Source: Cognatundibacterium luofuense (lineage in GTDB: Bacteria; Pseudomonadota; Gammaproteobacteria; Burkholderiales; Burkholderiaceae_D). From it: a stretch of DNA of 64,000 nt. This document shows, piece by piece, positions 15,995 through 24,848 of this stretch. The translations under genes were made by a program, and so were the position numbers. The stretch is taken from positions 620,001 to 684,000 of the forward strand of contig NZ_JAGSPN010000001.1 in NCBI RefSeq assembly GCF_018139685.1, written 5' to 3'. The notes beneath the pieces are model-generated. The model worked only from the letters and a program-made list of their open reading frames with translations. It searched no databases and was not told where the DNA came from. The stretch's first letter is position 1. Every line of letters begins with the position of its first letter.

Positions 15995-18733
15995 ATGGAA
16001 AACGGGCCTGTGGCTGCAACAGAAATTTTTTCTACTTTGCTGAATCTGCAGCAAAGTACCTTGTTTGAAATGATGACAGCGCTGAAGCTGGAGCCAGCTG
16101 AAACAGCATTGCTGGAAAGCTTACGCCCTCGTATGCACGAGTTCCGTGATTTGCTTGATCAGGCATTCATGGCGCACTTAAGGGATTCTCACCTGATCAG
16201 CTACGCATTGCCGGAACGTTTAATTGACCGCATTCGTCATCAGCAAAGCCAGTTATTTGAACGGCTGGCTAATCCGGTCTGGGAAGAACAATTCAGAAAT
16301 GATCCCAGCCGTATTGAGTTCGCCCATCAGCAAATGGGTTTGAACAAAGACTGGTATTTTTCTGCATTCCGCAAATATCTGGCTCCGGTCTGGGAGCATC
16401 TGAAGCAAGAGCCGGTCTCGCAAAGTCAGCAGGCAATGCCGGTGCTGATGTCGCTGGTATTCAAAATTACGATGTTCGATCTGGGTATTGCGCTCGAAGT
16501 GTATTCGGAAGTTGAGAAGAAACGCTTTTTCGAATCCTATCTGACTGAGTTGCGTGTGATGCCGGACGATGAGCCGGCAGCACCGGTGGCAGAAGATCAG
16601 GACAGTAATCACGATGAGAAACGAGTGAAACTGGACAAGCTGGTTCAGCATTCGATGGCTCATTCTTCATCTATCCAGCAAATGTCTGTTGTATATCTGG
16701 GTTTGAATCAGTATCAGTATGTTGTGGATACACACGGATTTGAAACAACACGGTTGATTCTGCAAACGCTGGAAATCCGTATGCGTGATGCCTTGCGCAA
16801 TAACGACATCCTGACCCATGTAGGCGGTGGAGAATTCTTATTTATTCTGATTAACAGAGGAAGTAGCGAAGAGCTGATCGGCTTTTATCAGAGTATCGCC
16901 CGGGTACTGACACAACCGGTTGTGCTGCTGAATGAATCCATGCAGTTCACTGCTTCCGCAGGTATCGCCAGCTATCCTGATGACGGACAACTGGCGGAAG
17001 ATATTACACGTTGTGCGGAATCTGCTTATCATAAAGCGCAGGCAGCCGGTGCTGAGCATTTACATTTTTACTCCAGCCAGCTGAATGAAAAACTCGAAGA
17101 CGATCTGAAGCTGATACGCGAATTGCGCAAAGCAATCCGCACAGACCAGCTGACACTGGTGTATCAGCCGAAAGTGTCCTTACTAAGCGGTGGTAATCAC
17201 GCAGGATTTGAAGCGCTGTTACGCTGGCATCATCCTGAACTCGGACAAATTCCGCCAGCGCGTTTTATTCCGCTGGCAGAACGCAGCGATATGATTATTG
17301 ATCTGGGTAAATGGGTATTGCAACAGGCTTGCCGTCAGATCGCACAATGGCGCGAAGCGAATATTCCGTTTGCTAATATTGCGGTCAATATTTCCCCTGT
17401 ACAGTTTTTAGATCCGCAGTTTTTCAGTGAGTTGCAAACATTGGCGCATCAGCATGGTGTGCGTGGGCATGAACTTTCACTGGAGATTACTGAAAGTGTA
17501 CTGATTCACGATCAGGCTGCATTGCAGGAACTGATGCGTGCGATTAAGGAAGAGGGTTTTCATTTCGCACTGGATGACTTTGGTACGGGATATTCAGCCC
17601 TTGGTTATCTGAAAGCGTTTCCGTTTGATTACGTCAAAATCGATCAGTCTTTTGTACGTGGTTTGCCGGAACATCAGAGCGATGCTTCGATTTGTAAAGC
17701 GATAATTTCGATGGCTCACAGCATGGGAATTGCTGTGATTGCTGAAGGTGTCGAAAAACTGGAGCAGGGTCAGTTCCTGGCTGAACAGCTTTGCGACCAG
17801 ATTCAGGGCTTCTATTTTTCTGTGCCGCTGAGTGTGCAGGAGGCTGAGCAATGGCTGAATACAGAATTGATACTGCCTGCTGTGATGCGGCCTGCTGGGC
17901 AGCCGGAGCGTACATTATTGCTGGTGGATGACGAGCCGAATATTTTATCGGCGCTGCGGCGTTTGCTGCGCAAAGATGGCTACCGCATTCTGACTGCTTC
18001 CGGCGGGCCGGAGGGACTGGACATCCTGAGTAATGAAAAAGTCGATGTGATCATGTCTGATCAGCGTATGCCGGAAATGTCCGGCGTCGAATTTTTGCGT
18101 CAGGCACGCAAAATGTCGCCGGATACCGTCAGAATTATTTTGTCCGGTTATTCGGAGCTGCAATACATTACTGATGCGATTAACGAAGGTGCGATTTATA
18201 AATTCCTGACCAAACCCTGGGACGATGAACTGATACGCAAGAATATTGCCGATGCGTTTGCGTTCAAGGAAATGCTGACAGAGAACCATCGCTTATCTGA
18301 TGAAATCCGTGTTTCTAATCGTGAGCTGGCTTATGTGAACCGCCAGTTGTCAGATTTACTGTATCAGCAGGAGCATCAAATACGGCGCGATCAGGTCAGT
18401 ATCAACGTAATCCGTGAAATTTTGCACCAGATGCCCTTCGCCGTGATCGGTACGGACAGTGAAGAGAAAATTGTTTTTTGTAATCTTGCCGCTGAAACCT
18501 TATTCCGAGATCAGATGCTGCCGCTGGACGAATACGTCAGCACTGCCATGCCGGCATTGCTGCCGGTGTTGCATGAAACAAGTGAAGGTGCCATACGCGA
18601 ACTGAACCTGCATCAGACGCTTTATCGCGCATGCTGGAAAGCGATGGGGCAGCATTCCACAGCGCGCGGTAAAGTCTTGATATTGTTCAGCCCGGACCAG
18701 CTGGTTCCACGGATGCATCAGGTGTCATCATGA
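15995..18733 (+). CDS. Globin-coupled GGDEF-EAL-REC-PAS protein
   Basis: 912 residues, no membrane segment. Residues ~15-185 match a protoglobin/globin-coupled-sensor domain; His111 in FAHQQMGLNKDWYFSAF is the likely proximal heme ligand. Residues ~210-360 form a GGDEF fold whose signature is GGGEF (277-281) and whose first metal-binding region reads LGLNQY, so cyclase activity is doubtful. The EAL domain (~370-620) keeps EALLRW (406), NISP, EITES, DDFGTGY (527), KIDQ and AEGVE, so phosphodiesterase activity is plausible. A receiver (638-760) has Asp689 and the TKPWDDE loop; a coiled coil and a PAS-like domain follow. Start ATG 15995 has GGGAG upstream. It lies 10 bp after the kinase gene. 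Confidence 0.88.
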   Translation: MENGPVAATEIFSTLLNLQQSTLFEMMTALKLEPAETALLESLRPRMHEFRDLLDQAFMAHLRDSHLISYALPERLIDRIRHQQSQLFERLANPVWEEQFRNDPSRIEFAHQQMGLNKDWYFSAFRKYLAPVWEHLKQEPVSQSQQAMPVLMSLVFKITMFDLGIALEVYSEVEKKRFFESYLTELRVMPDDEPAAPVAEDQDSNHDEKRVKLDKLVQHSMAHSSSIQQMSVVYLGLNQYQYVVDTHGFETTRLILQTLEIRMRDALRNNDILTHVGGGEFLFILINRGSSEELIGFYQSIARVLTQPVVLLNESMQFTASAGIASYPDDGQLAEDITRCAESAYHKAQAAGAEHLHFYSSQLNEKLEDDLKLIRELRKAIRTDQLTLVYQPKVSLLSGGNHAGFEALLRWHHPELGQIPPARFIPLAERSDMIIDLGKWVLQQACRQIAQWREANIPFANIAVNISPVQFLDPQFFSELQTLAHQHGVRGHELSLEITESVLIHDQAALQELMRAIKEEGFHFALDDFGTGYSALGYLKAFPFDYVKIDQSFVRGLPEHQSDASICKAIISMAHSMGIAVIAEGVEKLEQGQFLAEQLCDQIQGFYFSVPLSVQEAEQWLNTELILPAVMRPAGQPERTLLLVDDEPNILSALRRLLRKDGYRILTASGGPEGLDILSNEKVDVIMSDQRMPEMSGVEFLRQARKMSPDTVRIILSGYSELQYITDAINEGAIYKFLTKPWDDELIRKNIADAFAFKEMLTENHRLSDEIRVSNRELAYVNRQLSDLLYQQEHQIRRDQVSINVIREILHQMPFAVIGTDSEEKIVFCNLAAETLFRDQMLPLDEYVSTAMPALLPVLHETSEGAIRELNLHQTLYRACWKAMGQHSTARGKVLILFSPDQLVPRMHQVSS

Positions 18734-19572
18734 AACCCGTTACAGAAGATTTTGTTCTCAGAAAAATGCATGAATTACCATCTCTGCCAAAAGCACTGAC
18801 CGATGTGATTCATGCGATTGACCGTGACAATACAGATCAGCGTTCGCTGATTATGAAGCTGGCGCAGGATCAGGCTGTAACTACCAAAACCCTGCGCATT
18901 GCGAATTCCTCGTTTTACGGCCTTTCCTATCATGTGCATTCTCTATCCGATGCGGTATCGATACTGGGATTCCGCAGTCTGCGTGCACTGGTGATGGCAA
19001 CGGTGGTGACAAATCAGATTCATCACTTCGATGTGGATGAGCATGAACTGGAAGCATTGCTGAATCATTCGATTCAGGTTGCGGTACATGCGCAGCTGCT
19101 GGCATCACATGTTCATTTTTTGCCGGAAGAAGCATTTACTGCGGGCTTGATTCATGATTTCGGGAAACTGATTCTGCTGTCAGAGTTTCCTGCACATTAT
19201 GCGCAGGTACGCGAATTACAGAAGACTAAGGATATCAGTTTATGTGATGCGGAAGAGGGCATCATGGGAATGAACCATGCTCAGGTCGGAAAATTGCTCG
19301 CTGCACACTGGCATTTTCCACCTGAAATGCAGCAGGCGGTCGGTGAGCACCATATGCCGGTAACGATGCAAATGCATACCTTATCGGTACTGATTCACGC
19401 AGCGAATTTTCTGGTCAAAGAAACCTTCAGTCTGCCGGAGAAAATTCAGCAACTGCGCAGGAATGAGCTGATCTGGAGCATACTGAATCTGGATGAGCAA
19501 TTGCTGGAAGATATGGCGGAAAAAGCAGATGCCGGTTTCCGCGAAATTCAGAGTATCTGGGTGCAGCCTTAA
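18730..19572 (+). CDS. HDOD-domain signalling protein
   Basis: 280 residues dominated by an HDOD domain (residues ~10-215): LPSLPKALTDVIHAID, IANSSFYGLSYHVHSLSDAV, SILGFRSLRALVMATVV and GLIHDFGKLILLSEFP. HDOD domains are related to HD phosphohydrolases but usually act as regulatory platforms rather than enzymes. It overlaps the preceding gene as ATGA, so production of the two is coupled and they may act together. A role in the c-di-GMP pathway is inferred from position only. Confidence 0.85.
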   Translation: MKPVTEDFVLRKMHELPSLPKALTDVIHAIDRDNTDQRSLIMKLAQDQAVTTKTLRIANSSFYGLSYHVHSLSDAVSILGFRSLRALVMATVVTNQIHHFDVDEHELEALLNHSIQVAVHAQLLASHVHFLPEEAFTAGLIHDFGKLILLSEFPAHYAQVRELQKTKDISLCDAEEGIMGMNHAQVGKLLAAHWHFPPEMQQAVGEHHMPVTMQMHTLSVLIHAANFLVKETFSLPEKIQQLRRNELIWSILNLDEQLLEDMAEKADAGFREIQSIWVQP

Positions 19573-19581
19573 GGCTTGCTA

Positions 19582-19610
19582 TTGGATTGCAGCACTGGCT
19601 GGACTATGCT
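19582..19610 (+). promoter_or_regulatory. Candidate internal promoter before the HD-GYP regulator
   Basis: TTGGAT, 17-bp spacer, TATGCT, in the 103-bp gap between the HDOD gene and the HD-GYP regulator. This is the only sizeable gap in the operon, so the last two genes may also be expressed separately. Confidence 0.35.
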
Positions 19611-19675
19611 GACAGAAAGACGCTGGTTTGAGCGGAGCTGTGTTTCAGAACCGATTAATAACGATAACGACGATA

Positions 19676-20992
19676 ATGAGCGACACTGAACTGCAACAGG
19701 AAAGCGCACCGCGGCTGCTGTTTGTGGACGATGAGCCGAACATTCTGTCATCGCTGCGCCGCTTATTCCGCGCCCGTGGCTATCAGGTGTTTGTTGCCAA
19801 CAGCGGAAGCGAAGGCCTGGCGCTGCTGGAACAGGAAAGCGTTGATCTGGTGATTTCTGACATGCGCATGCCGGAAATGGATGGCGCTGCATTTCTGGCG
19901 CAAGTGCGTGAGCGCTGGCCGGATTGCATCCGCCTGTTGCTGACCGGTTACGCTGATGTGCAATCGATTATTGAAGCAATCAACAATGGTGAAATTTATC
20001 GTTACATCACCAAGCCCTGGGACGACAACGATATTCTGCTGATTGTGCGGCAGGCGCTGGAACGCAAAAAACTGGAAAGAGAAAAGAACCGGCTTGAAGA
20101 ACTGACGCGCCGTCAGAATGACGAGCTCAGGGAACTGAACGGCAATCTTGAAAAGAAAGTAGAAGAGCGTACAGCAGATCTGTGGCTTGCCCATTCATCG
20201 CTGATGGAAGCGAATGAAAAGCTGAAAAATAATTTCCTGACCTCGATTAAAGTCTTTTCCAGCCTGATTGAAATGCGCGGCGGTAAGCTTGCCGGCCACG
20301 TACGCCGCGTCGCTGATCTGTCGCGTAAAATCGCACGACGGCTGGGGCTGGACAGCAAAGAAATTCAAGAAGTGTTTGTAGCGGCTTTGCTGGCCGATAT
20401 CGGAAAAATCGGATTTTCAGATGATTTGCTGGCCACACCGGTCAGTCAGATGACCGGTGATCAGCTCGGGCAGTATCACAAACATACGCTGCGTGCGGAA
20501 GAGTTGCTGATGCCTTTGCCGGATCTGGCGGGTGTCGCCAAAATTATCCGTAACCAGCACGAACGGTTTGACGGGCGTGGCTTTCCCGATCAGTTATCGG
20601 CGGCTGCGATTCCGCTTGGTTCGCGGATTTTGTCGCTGGCCAGCGATTTTGATAATTTACAGATTGGCGTGCTGGCGCCTAAGCGCGTACATCATGATGA
20701 GGCGGTACCGCTGATTTTGCGTGGCAGCGGCAATCGCTATGATCCGAAAGTGGTGGAAGTATTTCAGCAAATCATCGCCGGAATTCCTGAAGAGCCACAT
20801 GATCAGGAACTGAATGTTCTGTTGCTGCAACCCGGTATGGTGTTGTCTGCCGATGTGCTTTCCAAAGATGGTTTATTGCTGTTACCTGCAGAATATGTGC
20901 TGGATGAACATGTGATTGAACGTTTGCAGATTTTCAGCGAACCGTTCGATCACAAAATGAATGTCCGTATTTATACAAACAGGAGGAAATGA
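19676..20992 (+). CDS. RpfG-type response regulator with degenerate HD-GYP domain
   Basis: 438 residues. The N-terminal receiver (12-130) has FVDDEPN, phosphoacceptor Asp62 in VISDMRMPEMDG and the TKPWDD loop. A coiled coil (125-185) leads to an HD-GYP domain (190-370). The catalytic signature is altered: the HD dyad reads Ala240-Asp241 (LLADIGKIG), the HH pair reads Gln294-His295 (NQHERFDG), and GYP is GFP. C-di-GMP hydrolysis is therefore doubtful, and the domain may only bind ligand or partners. Start ATG 19676 is preferred over 19628. It shares the TKPW loop with the receivers of its neighbours. Confidence 0.88.
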   Translation: MSDTELQQESAPRLLFVDDEPNILSSLRRLFRARGYQVFVANSGSEGLALLEQESVDLVISDMRMPEMDGAAFLAQVRERWPDCIRLLLTGYADVQSIIEAINNGEIYRYITKPWDDNDILLIVRQALERKKLEREKNRLEELTRRQNDELRELNGNLEKKVEERTADLWLAHSSLMEANEKLKNNFLTSIKVFSSLIEMRGGKLAGHVRRVADLSRKIARRLGLDSKEIQEVFVAALLADIGKIGFSDDLLATPVSQMTGDQLGQYHKHTLRAEELLMPLPDLAGVAKIIRNQHERFDGRGFPDQLSAAAIPLGSRILSLASDFDNLQIGVLAPKRVHHDEAVPLILRGSGNRYDPKVVEVFQQIIAGIPEEPHDQELNVLLLQPGMVLSADVLSKDGLLLLPAEYVLDEHVIERLQIFSEPFDHKMNVRIYTNRRK

Positions 20993-21525
20993 TGCGCCAT
21001 GTCCTGTTACTGGATGATGAACCGAATGTGCTGTCCGCCCTGAACCGCAGCCTGCGCCAGATTGCCGGGCCGGATGCGCTGACCACAGAATGTCTGAGTT
21101 CACCGAAAGAAGCGATACAAAGGCTGGCGGAATCGGCATTTGATCTGATTATTGCCGACTACCATATGCCGGAAATGGATGGCGTTGCGTTTCTGCGTAT
21201 TGCACGCGAAGTGCAGCCGGATTCAGTACGCATGATGCTGAGTGCTTCCGCCGAATTTAAGACGATACTCGGTGCGATTAACGAAGCCGAAGCGTTCCGT
21301 TTTATTTCCAAGCCATGGACAACGGAAGAGTTACGCGAGGTGTTCACGCAAGCCTGTGAACGTCACGATCAGATTCTGGCAGAGAAACAACTGGCGAATG
21401 AAGCGCGACAGTTGCACGGTGATCTGAGTCGTGAAGAGGCGGAAAGACAGCGGCTGGAAGCACTGGAACCGGGGATTACTTATGTGCGGCGCGGGCCGGA
21501 TGGCGGCGTCTTGCTCGATGATTAA
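20992..21525 (+). CDS. Stand-alone receiver response regulator with C-terminal helix
   Basis: 177 residues. The receiver (1-125) has LLDDEPNVLSALNRSL, phosphoacceptor Asp in IIADYHMPEMDG, MLSAS as the Ser/Thr switch and SKPW with the conserved Lys. About 50 charged residues follow, probably coiled coil, with no DNA-binding or enzymatic domain. AGGAGG at 20981-20986 is too close to ATG 20989, so the second ATG at 20992 is preferred. The preceding stop overlaps the start region. It may act as a phosphate sink or adaptor for the kinase at 14662. Confidence 0.85.
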   Translation: MRHVLLLDDEPNVLSALNRSLRQIAGPDALTTECLSSPKEAIQRLAESAFDLIIADYHMPEMDGVAFLRIAREVQPDSVRMMLSASAEFKTILGAINEAEAFRFISKPWTTEELREVFTQACERHDQILAEKQLANEARQLHGDLSREEAERQRLEALEPGITYVRRGPDGGVLLDD

Positions 21526-21640
21526 GCCGGTGCCGTGCGCGGCTGGCAGATGCCGCTGCGCTGGCAATTCCACAGGCAGCCACGTACAATGACGGGTTTT
21601 GCGCCGGATTGTCTGTGCGCGCATCACGAAAAATCTTCTT

Positions 21641-22354
21641 ATGTCTGATTCTGAAAAAAACACCAAATCCATGCTGTACGATCCGAACGAGCGTCGTATC
21701 CGCAGCTTTGTGACCCGGGCCGGACGTTTGTCTGATGCGCAGGCGCGTGCGCTGGAACAACTGGGCCCGAAGTACATGATTTCTTATCAAAAAGAAGTCA
21801 CTGATCTGAATACCGCATTCCCGCGTTCTGCGCCACTGGTGCTGGAAATCGGTTTCGGTATGGGCGAAACCAGTGCAAAAATTTCTGCGGCCTTACCGGA
21901 TCTGAATTTTGTCGGCGTTGAAGTACATACGCCTGGCGTAGGCAGCCTGCTGAAGCTGACTGAAGAAATGGGCCTGAGCAATCAGCGCATTATTCAGCAT
22001 GATGCGGTGGAAGTGCTGAACTACATGCTGGCGCCGGGCAGTCTGCACGGTGTTCATGTATTTTTCCCGGATCCGTGGCACAAAGCGCGCCACAACAAGC
22101 GCCGCCTGATTCAGGGCCCGATGGTGGAATTGCTGGCTTCCCGTCTGGCACCCGGAGGTTACATCCACTGCGCAACTGACTGGGAAGAATATGCTGTGCA
22201 AATGCTGGAAGTGTTAAGCGCAGAAAAAGCGCTGGAAAACACCGCAGACGGCTACGCACCGCGTCCGGATTATCGTCCTGTCACCAAGTTTGAAAACCGT
22301 GGCCTGCGTCTGGGACACGGCGTCTGGGATCTGGTATTCCGTAAAAAGGCTTAA
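21641..22354 (+). CDS. trmB: tRNA (guanine-N7-)-methyltransferase
   Basis: Makes m7G46 in the tRNA variable loop using S-adenosylmethionine. From ATG 21641 it has 237 residues. SAM-binding motif [10 protein letters not shown], acidic [10 protein letters not shown], catalytic region [16 protein letters not shown] and CATDWEEYA are all diagnostic for TrmB. The upstream Met at 21599 is in a poorly conserved extension and is rejected. It follows the signalling operon by 115 bp and ends in a terminator. Confidence 0.95.
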   Translation: MSDSEKNTKSMLYDPNERRIRSFVTRAGRLSDAQARALEQLGPKYMISYQKEVTDLNTAFPRSAPLVLEIGFGMGETSAKISAALPDLNFVGVEVHTPGVGSLLKLTEEMGLSNQRIIQHDAVEVLNYMLAPGSLHGVHVFFPDPWHKARHNKRRLIQGPMVELLASRLAPGGYIHCATDWEEYAVQMLEVLSAEKALENTADGYAPRPDYRPVTKFENRGLRLGHGVWDLVFRKKA

Positions 22355-22401
22355 CCGTTTTGGCCTGACGCACTGACGGCTCAGGCATCTGCTTGCAGAT
22401 C

Positions 22402-22433
22402 AAAGGCGCATCCATTGTGGTGCGCTTTTTTAC
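22402..22433 (+). terminator. Rho-independent terminator after trmB
   Basis: Stem AAAGGCGCA/TGCGCTTTT with one G-T pair, extended by CCA/TGG around a TTG loop, then a T tract; 47 bp after the stop. Confidence 0.7.
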
Positions 22434-22557
22434 TTTTTGGTTGGGATATATTGAATTTGGCCGGAATCCGGTGATTTCGTACTGTGGATACGTCCACTCT
22501 TACACACAGACTTTCCGGGTCAGGTTCCTGAGCAGGACGCCCGAAGTCTGCTTTTAT

Positions 22558-22650
22558 TGTGCAAATATCGTCATTTGTGTTTTTCGGAGAGCCGGACTTT
22601 CTGCCGACGACCGCTGGATTGCTGTGCAGAAGTCCGCAAAACGGCTGTTT
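22558..22650 (-). repeat. Dispersed structured intergenic repeat, copy 2
   Basis: Inverted relative to copies 1 and 3. On the minus strand it reads GCGGACTTCTGCACAGCAAT, then CGGTCGTCGGCAGAAAGTCC, then the small hairpin CAAAT-gacgat-ATTTG. Over the first ~60 bases it is nearly identical to copy 1. It sits in the 451-bp gap between trmB and the LuxR-type gene; apart from the terminator, this repeat and an inverted repeat at 22770, I see nothing else in that gap. Confidence 0.75.
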
Positions 22651-22769
22651 TTTGGCATTCCTGACGGTTCCGATGGCTTTCCATCGCCATATCGCCGGTT
22701 CAGATGGCTTGTTGTATCTCCGGTCAGCGTGTGACTGATACAGCATTTCCTTACTTAGCTGGCAAGCTG

Positions 22770-22788
22770 TTGCATTAAAATAATGCAA
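22770..22788. promoter_or_regulatory. Inverted repeat, possible operator of the LuxR-type gene
   Basis: Perfect arms TTGCATT and AATGCAA separated by five A/T bases (AAAAT), ending 17 bp before the LuxR start. Size (19 bp) and position fit autoregulation by a dimeric regulator, but the sequence is not a classical lux box. Confidence 0.4.
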
Positions 22789-22805
22789 TTCAAATACTGA
22801 CACGG

Positions 22806-23573
22806 ATGCCGGTGAGCCAGCTGATTTATCCCTACGAAGCCATACTGCAGGCCACTTCCGTGACAGCGCTGAGCGCAGCGGTACGTGATGCGGCACATCA
22901 GCTGGGATTTTCTTCATTTCATTACGGTGCACATGCGCCGGTCAAAGCCGATGGCGAGCGTGCCCGCTTTATTTTCGATGGTACTGAGCAACAACATGGC
23001 GGCGTGATTTCTTCCTATCCGGCATCCTGGTTTGAACGCTATCAGTCTGAAAAGTATATTGAGATTGATCCGCTGGTCAGCCATTGCTCGCAATCCATCA
23101 TCCCAGTTATCTGGCATCAGCAGCCTGAGCCGGACAGCAAGCGGGTGAAAACCCTGTTTCATGAGGCGTCTGAGCACGGGCTGGCTGCCGGCGCAACGTT
23201 TTCCGTGATCGGCAAAAGCAGCGAGCTGGCGATTTTCAGTCTGACCTCTGAGCGCACTAATGCCAGCGAGCGCCGCCGCGTAGAAAGCCGGCTGGCACAG
23301 GGATATATGTTGCTGGCGTATCTGCACGAATCTGTTTGCAGGCTGGGTTTGCCTGTGAATCACACCGTCAGTCAGATCAGCCTGACACGCAGAGAGTGCG
23401 AAGTTCTGCAATGGGTATCGGCAGGAAAAACCTCGTGGGAAATCTCCCGCATTCTCGGGCTGGCTGAAGCAACCATCATCTTTCATATCAGTAATGCCAG
23501 CCGTAAATTACAAACCAGCACACGCACACAAGCCGTGGCACGTGCCCTGGCGCTGGGTTTGCTGCAACCATGA
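22806..23573 (+). CDS. LuxR-type acyl-homoserine-lactone-responsive regulator
   Basis: 255 residues. The N-terminal autoinducer-binding domain (~15-170) keeps the invariant pocket residues with TraR-like spacing: Trp75 and Tyr79 (WFERYQ), Asp88-Pro89 (IEIDPL) and Trp103 (PVIWH), plus GLAAGATF. The C-terminal LuxR helix-turn-helix (~193-245) reads LTRRECEVLQWVSAGKTSWE and then GLAEATIIFHISNASRKL, with the conserved Glu, Leu and Gly. No LuxI-type synthase gene is present in the window, so it looks like a LuxR solo or has a distant partner. Confidence 0.88.
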   Translation: MPVSQLIYPYEAILQATSVTALSAAVRDAAHQLGFSSFHYGAHAPVKADGERARFIFDGTEQQHGGVISSYPASWFERYQSEKYIEIDPLVSHCSQSIIPVIWHQQPEPDSKRVKTLFHEASEHGLAAGATFSVIGKSSELAIFSLTSERTNASERRRVESRLAQGYMLLAYLHESVCRLGLPVNHTVSQISLTRRECEVLQWVSAGKTSWEISRILGLAEATIIFHISNASRKLQTSTRTQAVARALALGLLQP

Positions 23574-23843
23574 CCATACGGCATTGAATGGCAATCCGCC
23601 GGTCAAGCTATAAGTTCTTATAGTTTATGCAGACTGCTATTTCCTTTGAAATGACAATCTGGCTGCGACACGCGCAGTACTGGAAGCATTGTCAGATGCA
23701 GGCGACAAAAAATGAATGCCCGGAAAGTAATGCAGGTATTTTCGCATCGCCTTGATATTGCTTTTGTTGTATGAAATTGAATCTGGCTAAAATGCCCCGC
23801 ACAACCGGACAGATATTGTGTATCTGTTATTTTTCTGATTGCT

Positions 23844-24848
23844 ATGAATACCGAACAGCTCAGCCGTTATCTATTGGATTTGTACGATGCTGTCCCCACG
23901 CTGAATGTCGAACAATTCACCCGCCACGCTTTTGGACATTTACAAACCCTGCTGCGCTTTGACAGTGGCGGATACGTACAGTTTTCTGCTGCAGAACATC
24001 AGCAGTTAAGAATGACGTCGGCATCGGCATTTAATATCGATGCAGAACGTAAGCTGCGCTTGCGTATGGAAATGCTGGGCTACGAGAAAATGCATGATCT
24101 GCGCGAACTGGTCAGTAGTGATCCGCTGATCAAAGCAGGCTTTATTCGTCCGCAAACAGCGGTGCACGGCAACGTTGCCGATTTCGGGGATCGTCGTTTG
24201 CAAGAGTATGCAGATGCTACTGACGCGGTGAATACGCTGACCATGGTGCTGCCTGCCACGAACGGTTATCCTTTGCAGACCTTGTCGCTGTGGCGCCGTA
24301 AATCGGCAGCGCGGTATACGAGTGCCCAGTGCAGGCTGGCGAATGCCGTTCTGCCACATATTTTCCGTGCGTTTCTGACCAACCGCGAACTGCACGTCGG
24401 CAAAATGTACGGCAGTCAGCATCACAGCTTAATCAGCGGGCTCAACGGGCAGATTATGTATGTCGATCCGGCATTGTCTGCACTGATGTTTCAGCATTAT
24501 CCGGACTGGCGTCCGCCGTTTTTGCCCGAGCGCCTGCATCGCTTATTGCTGGCTGATTTTTCCGGTGTGGTACAGGACGGTTCGCTGCAGGTACGCTGGC
24601 GTCAGGAACATGGTTTGTTATTTTTATCGTTAACAGAAATCCGGATACAGTTGCCGCTGAGTCCGGCGGAGAGCCGCGTCGCGCAATTGCTCAGTGAAGG
24701 TCTGAGCTATAAAGAAATTGCCCGTACCCTCGGTAATCAGCCTGCCACCGTGCGCAATCAGGCGCATCAGGTGTATGAAAAACTCGGCATTTCCGGCAAA
24801 GCGGCGCTGATGCGTTACTGGAAAAACCAAAGCGCTTCAATGCACTGA
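23844..24848 (+). CDS. LuxR C-terminal-type transcriptional regulator
   Basis: 334 residues. The N-terminal ~200 residues look GAF/PAS-like but match no pocket I can name; the invariant Trp/Tyr/Asp-Pro set of acyl-homoserine-lactone receptors is absent. The C-terminal helix-turn-helix (~270-325) reads LSPAESRVAQLLSEGLSYKE followed by IARTLGNQPATVRNQ. It is downstream of, but 270 bp away from, the other LuxR gene and in the same direction. A terminator hairpin overlaps its stop codon. Ligand and targets are unknown. Confidence 0.8.
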   Translation: MNTEQLSRYLLDLYDAVPTLNVEQFTRHAFGHLQTLLRFDSGGYVQFSAAEHQQLRMTSASAFNIDAERKLRLRMEMLGYEKMHDLRELVSSDPLIKAGFIRPQTAVHGNVADFGDRRLQEYADATDAVNTLTMVLPATNGYPLQTLSLWRRKSAARYTSAQCRLANAVLPHIFRAFLTNRELHVGKMYGSQHHSLISGLNGQIMYVDPALSALMFQHYPDWRPPFLPERLHRLLLADFSGVVQDGSLQVRWRQEHGLLFLSLTEIRIQLPLSPAESRVAQLLSEGLSYKEIARTLGNQPATVRNQAHQVYEKLGISGKAALMRYWKNQSASMH

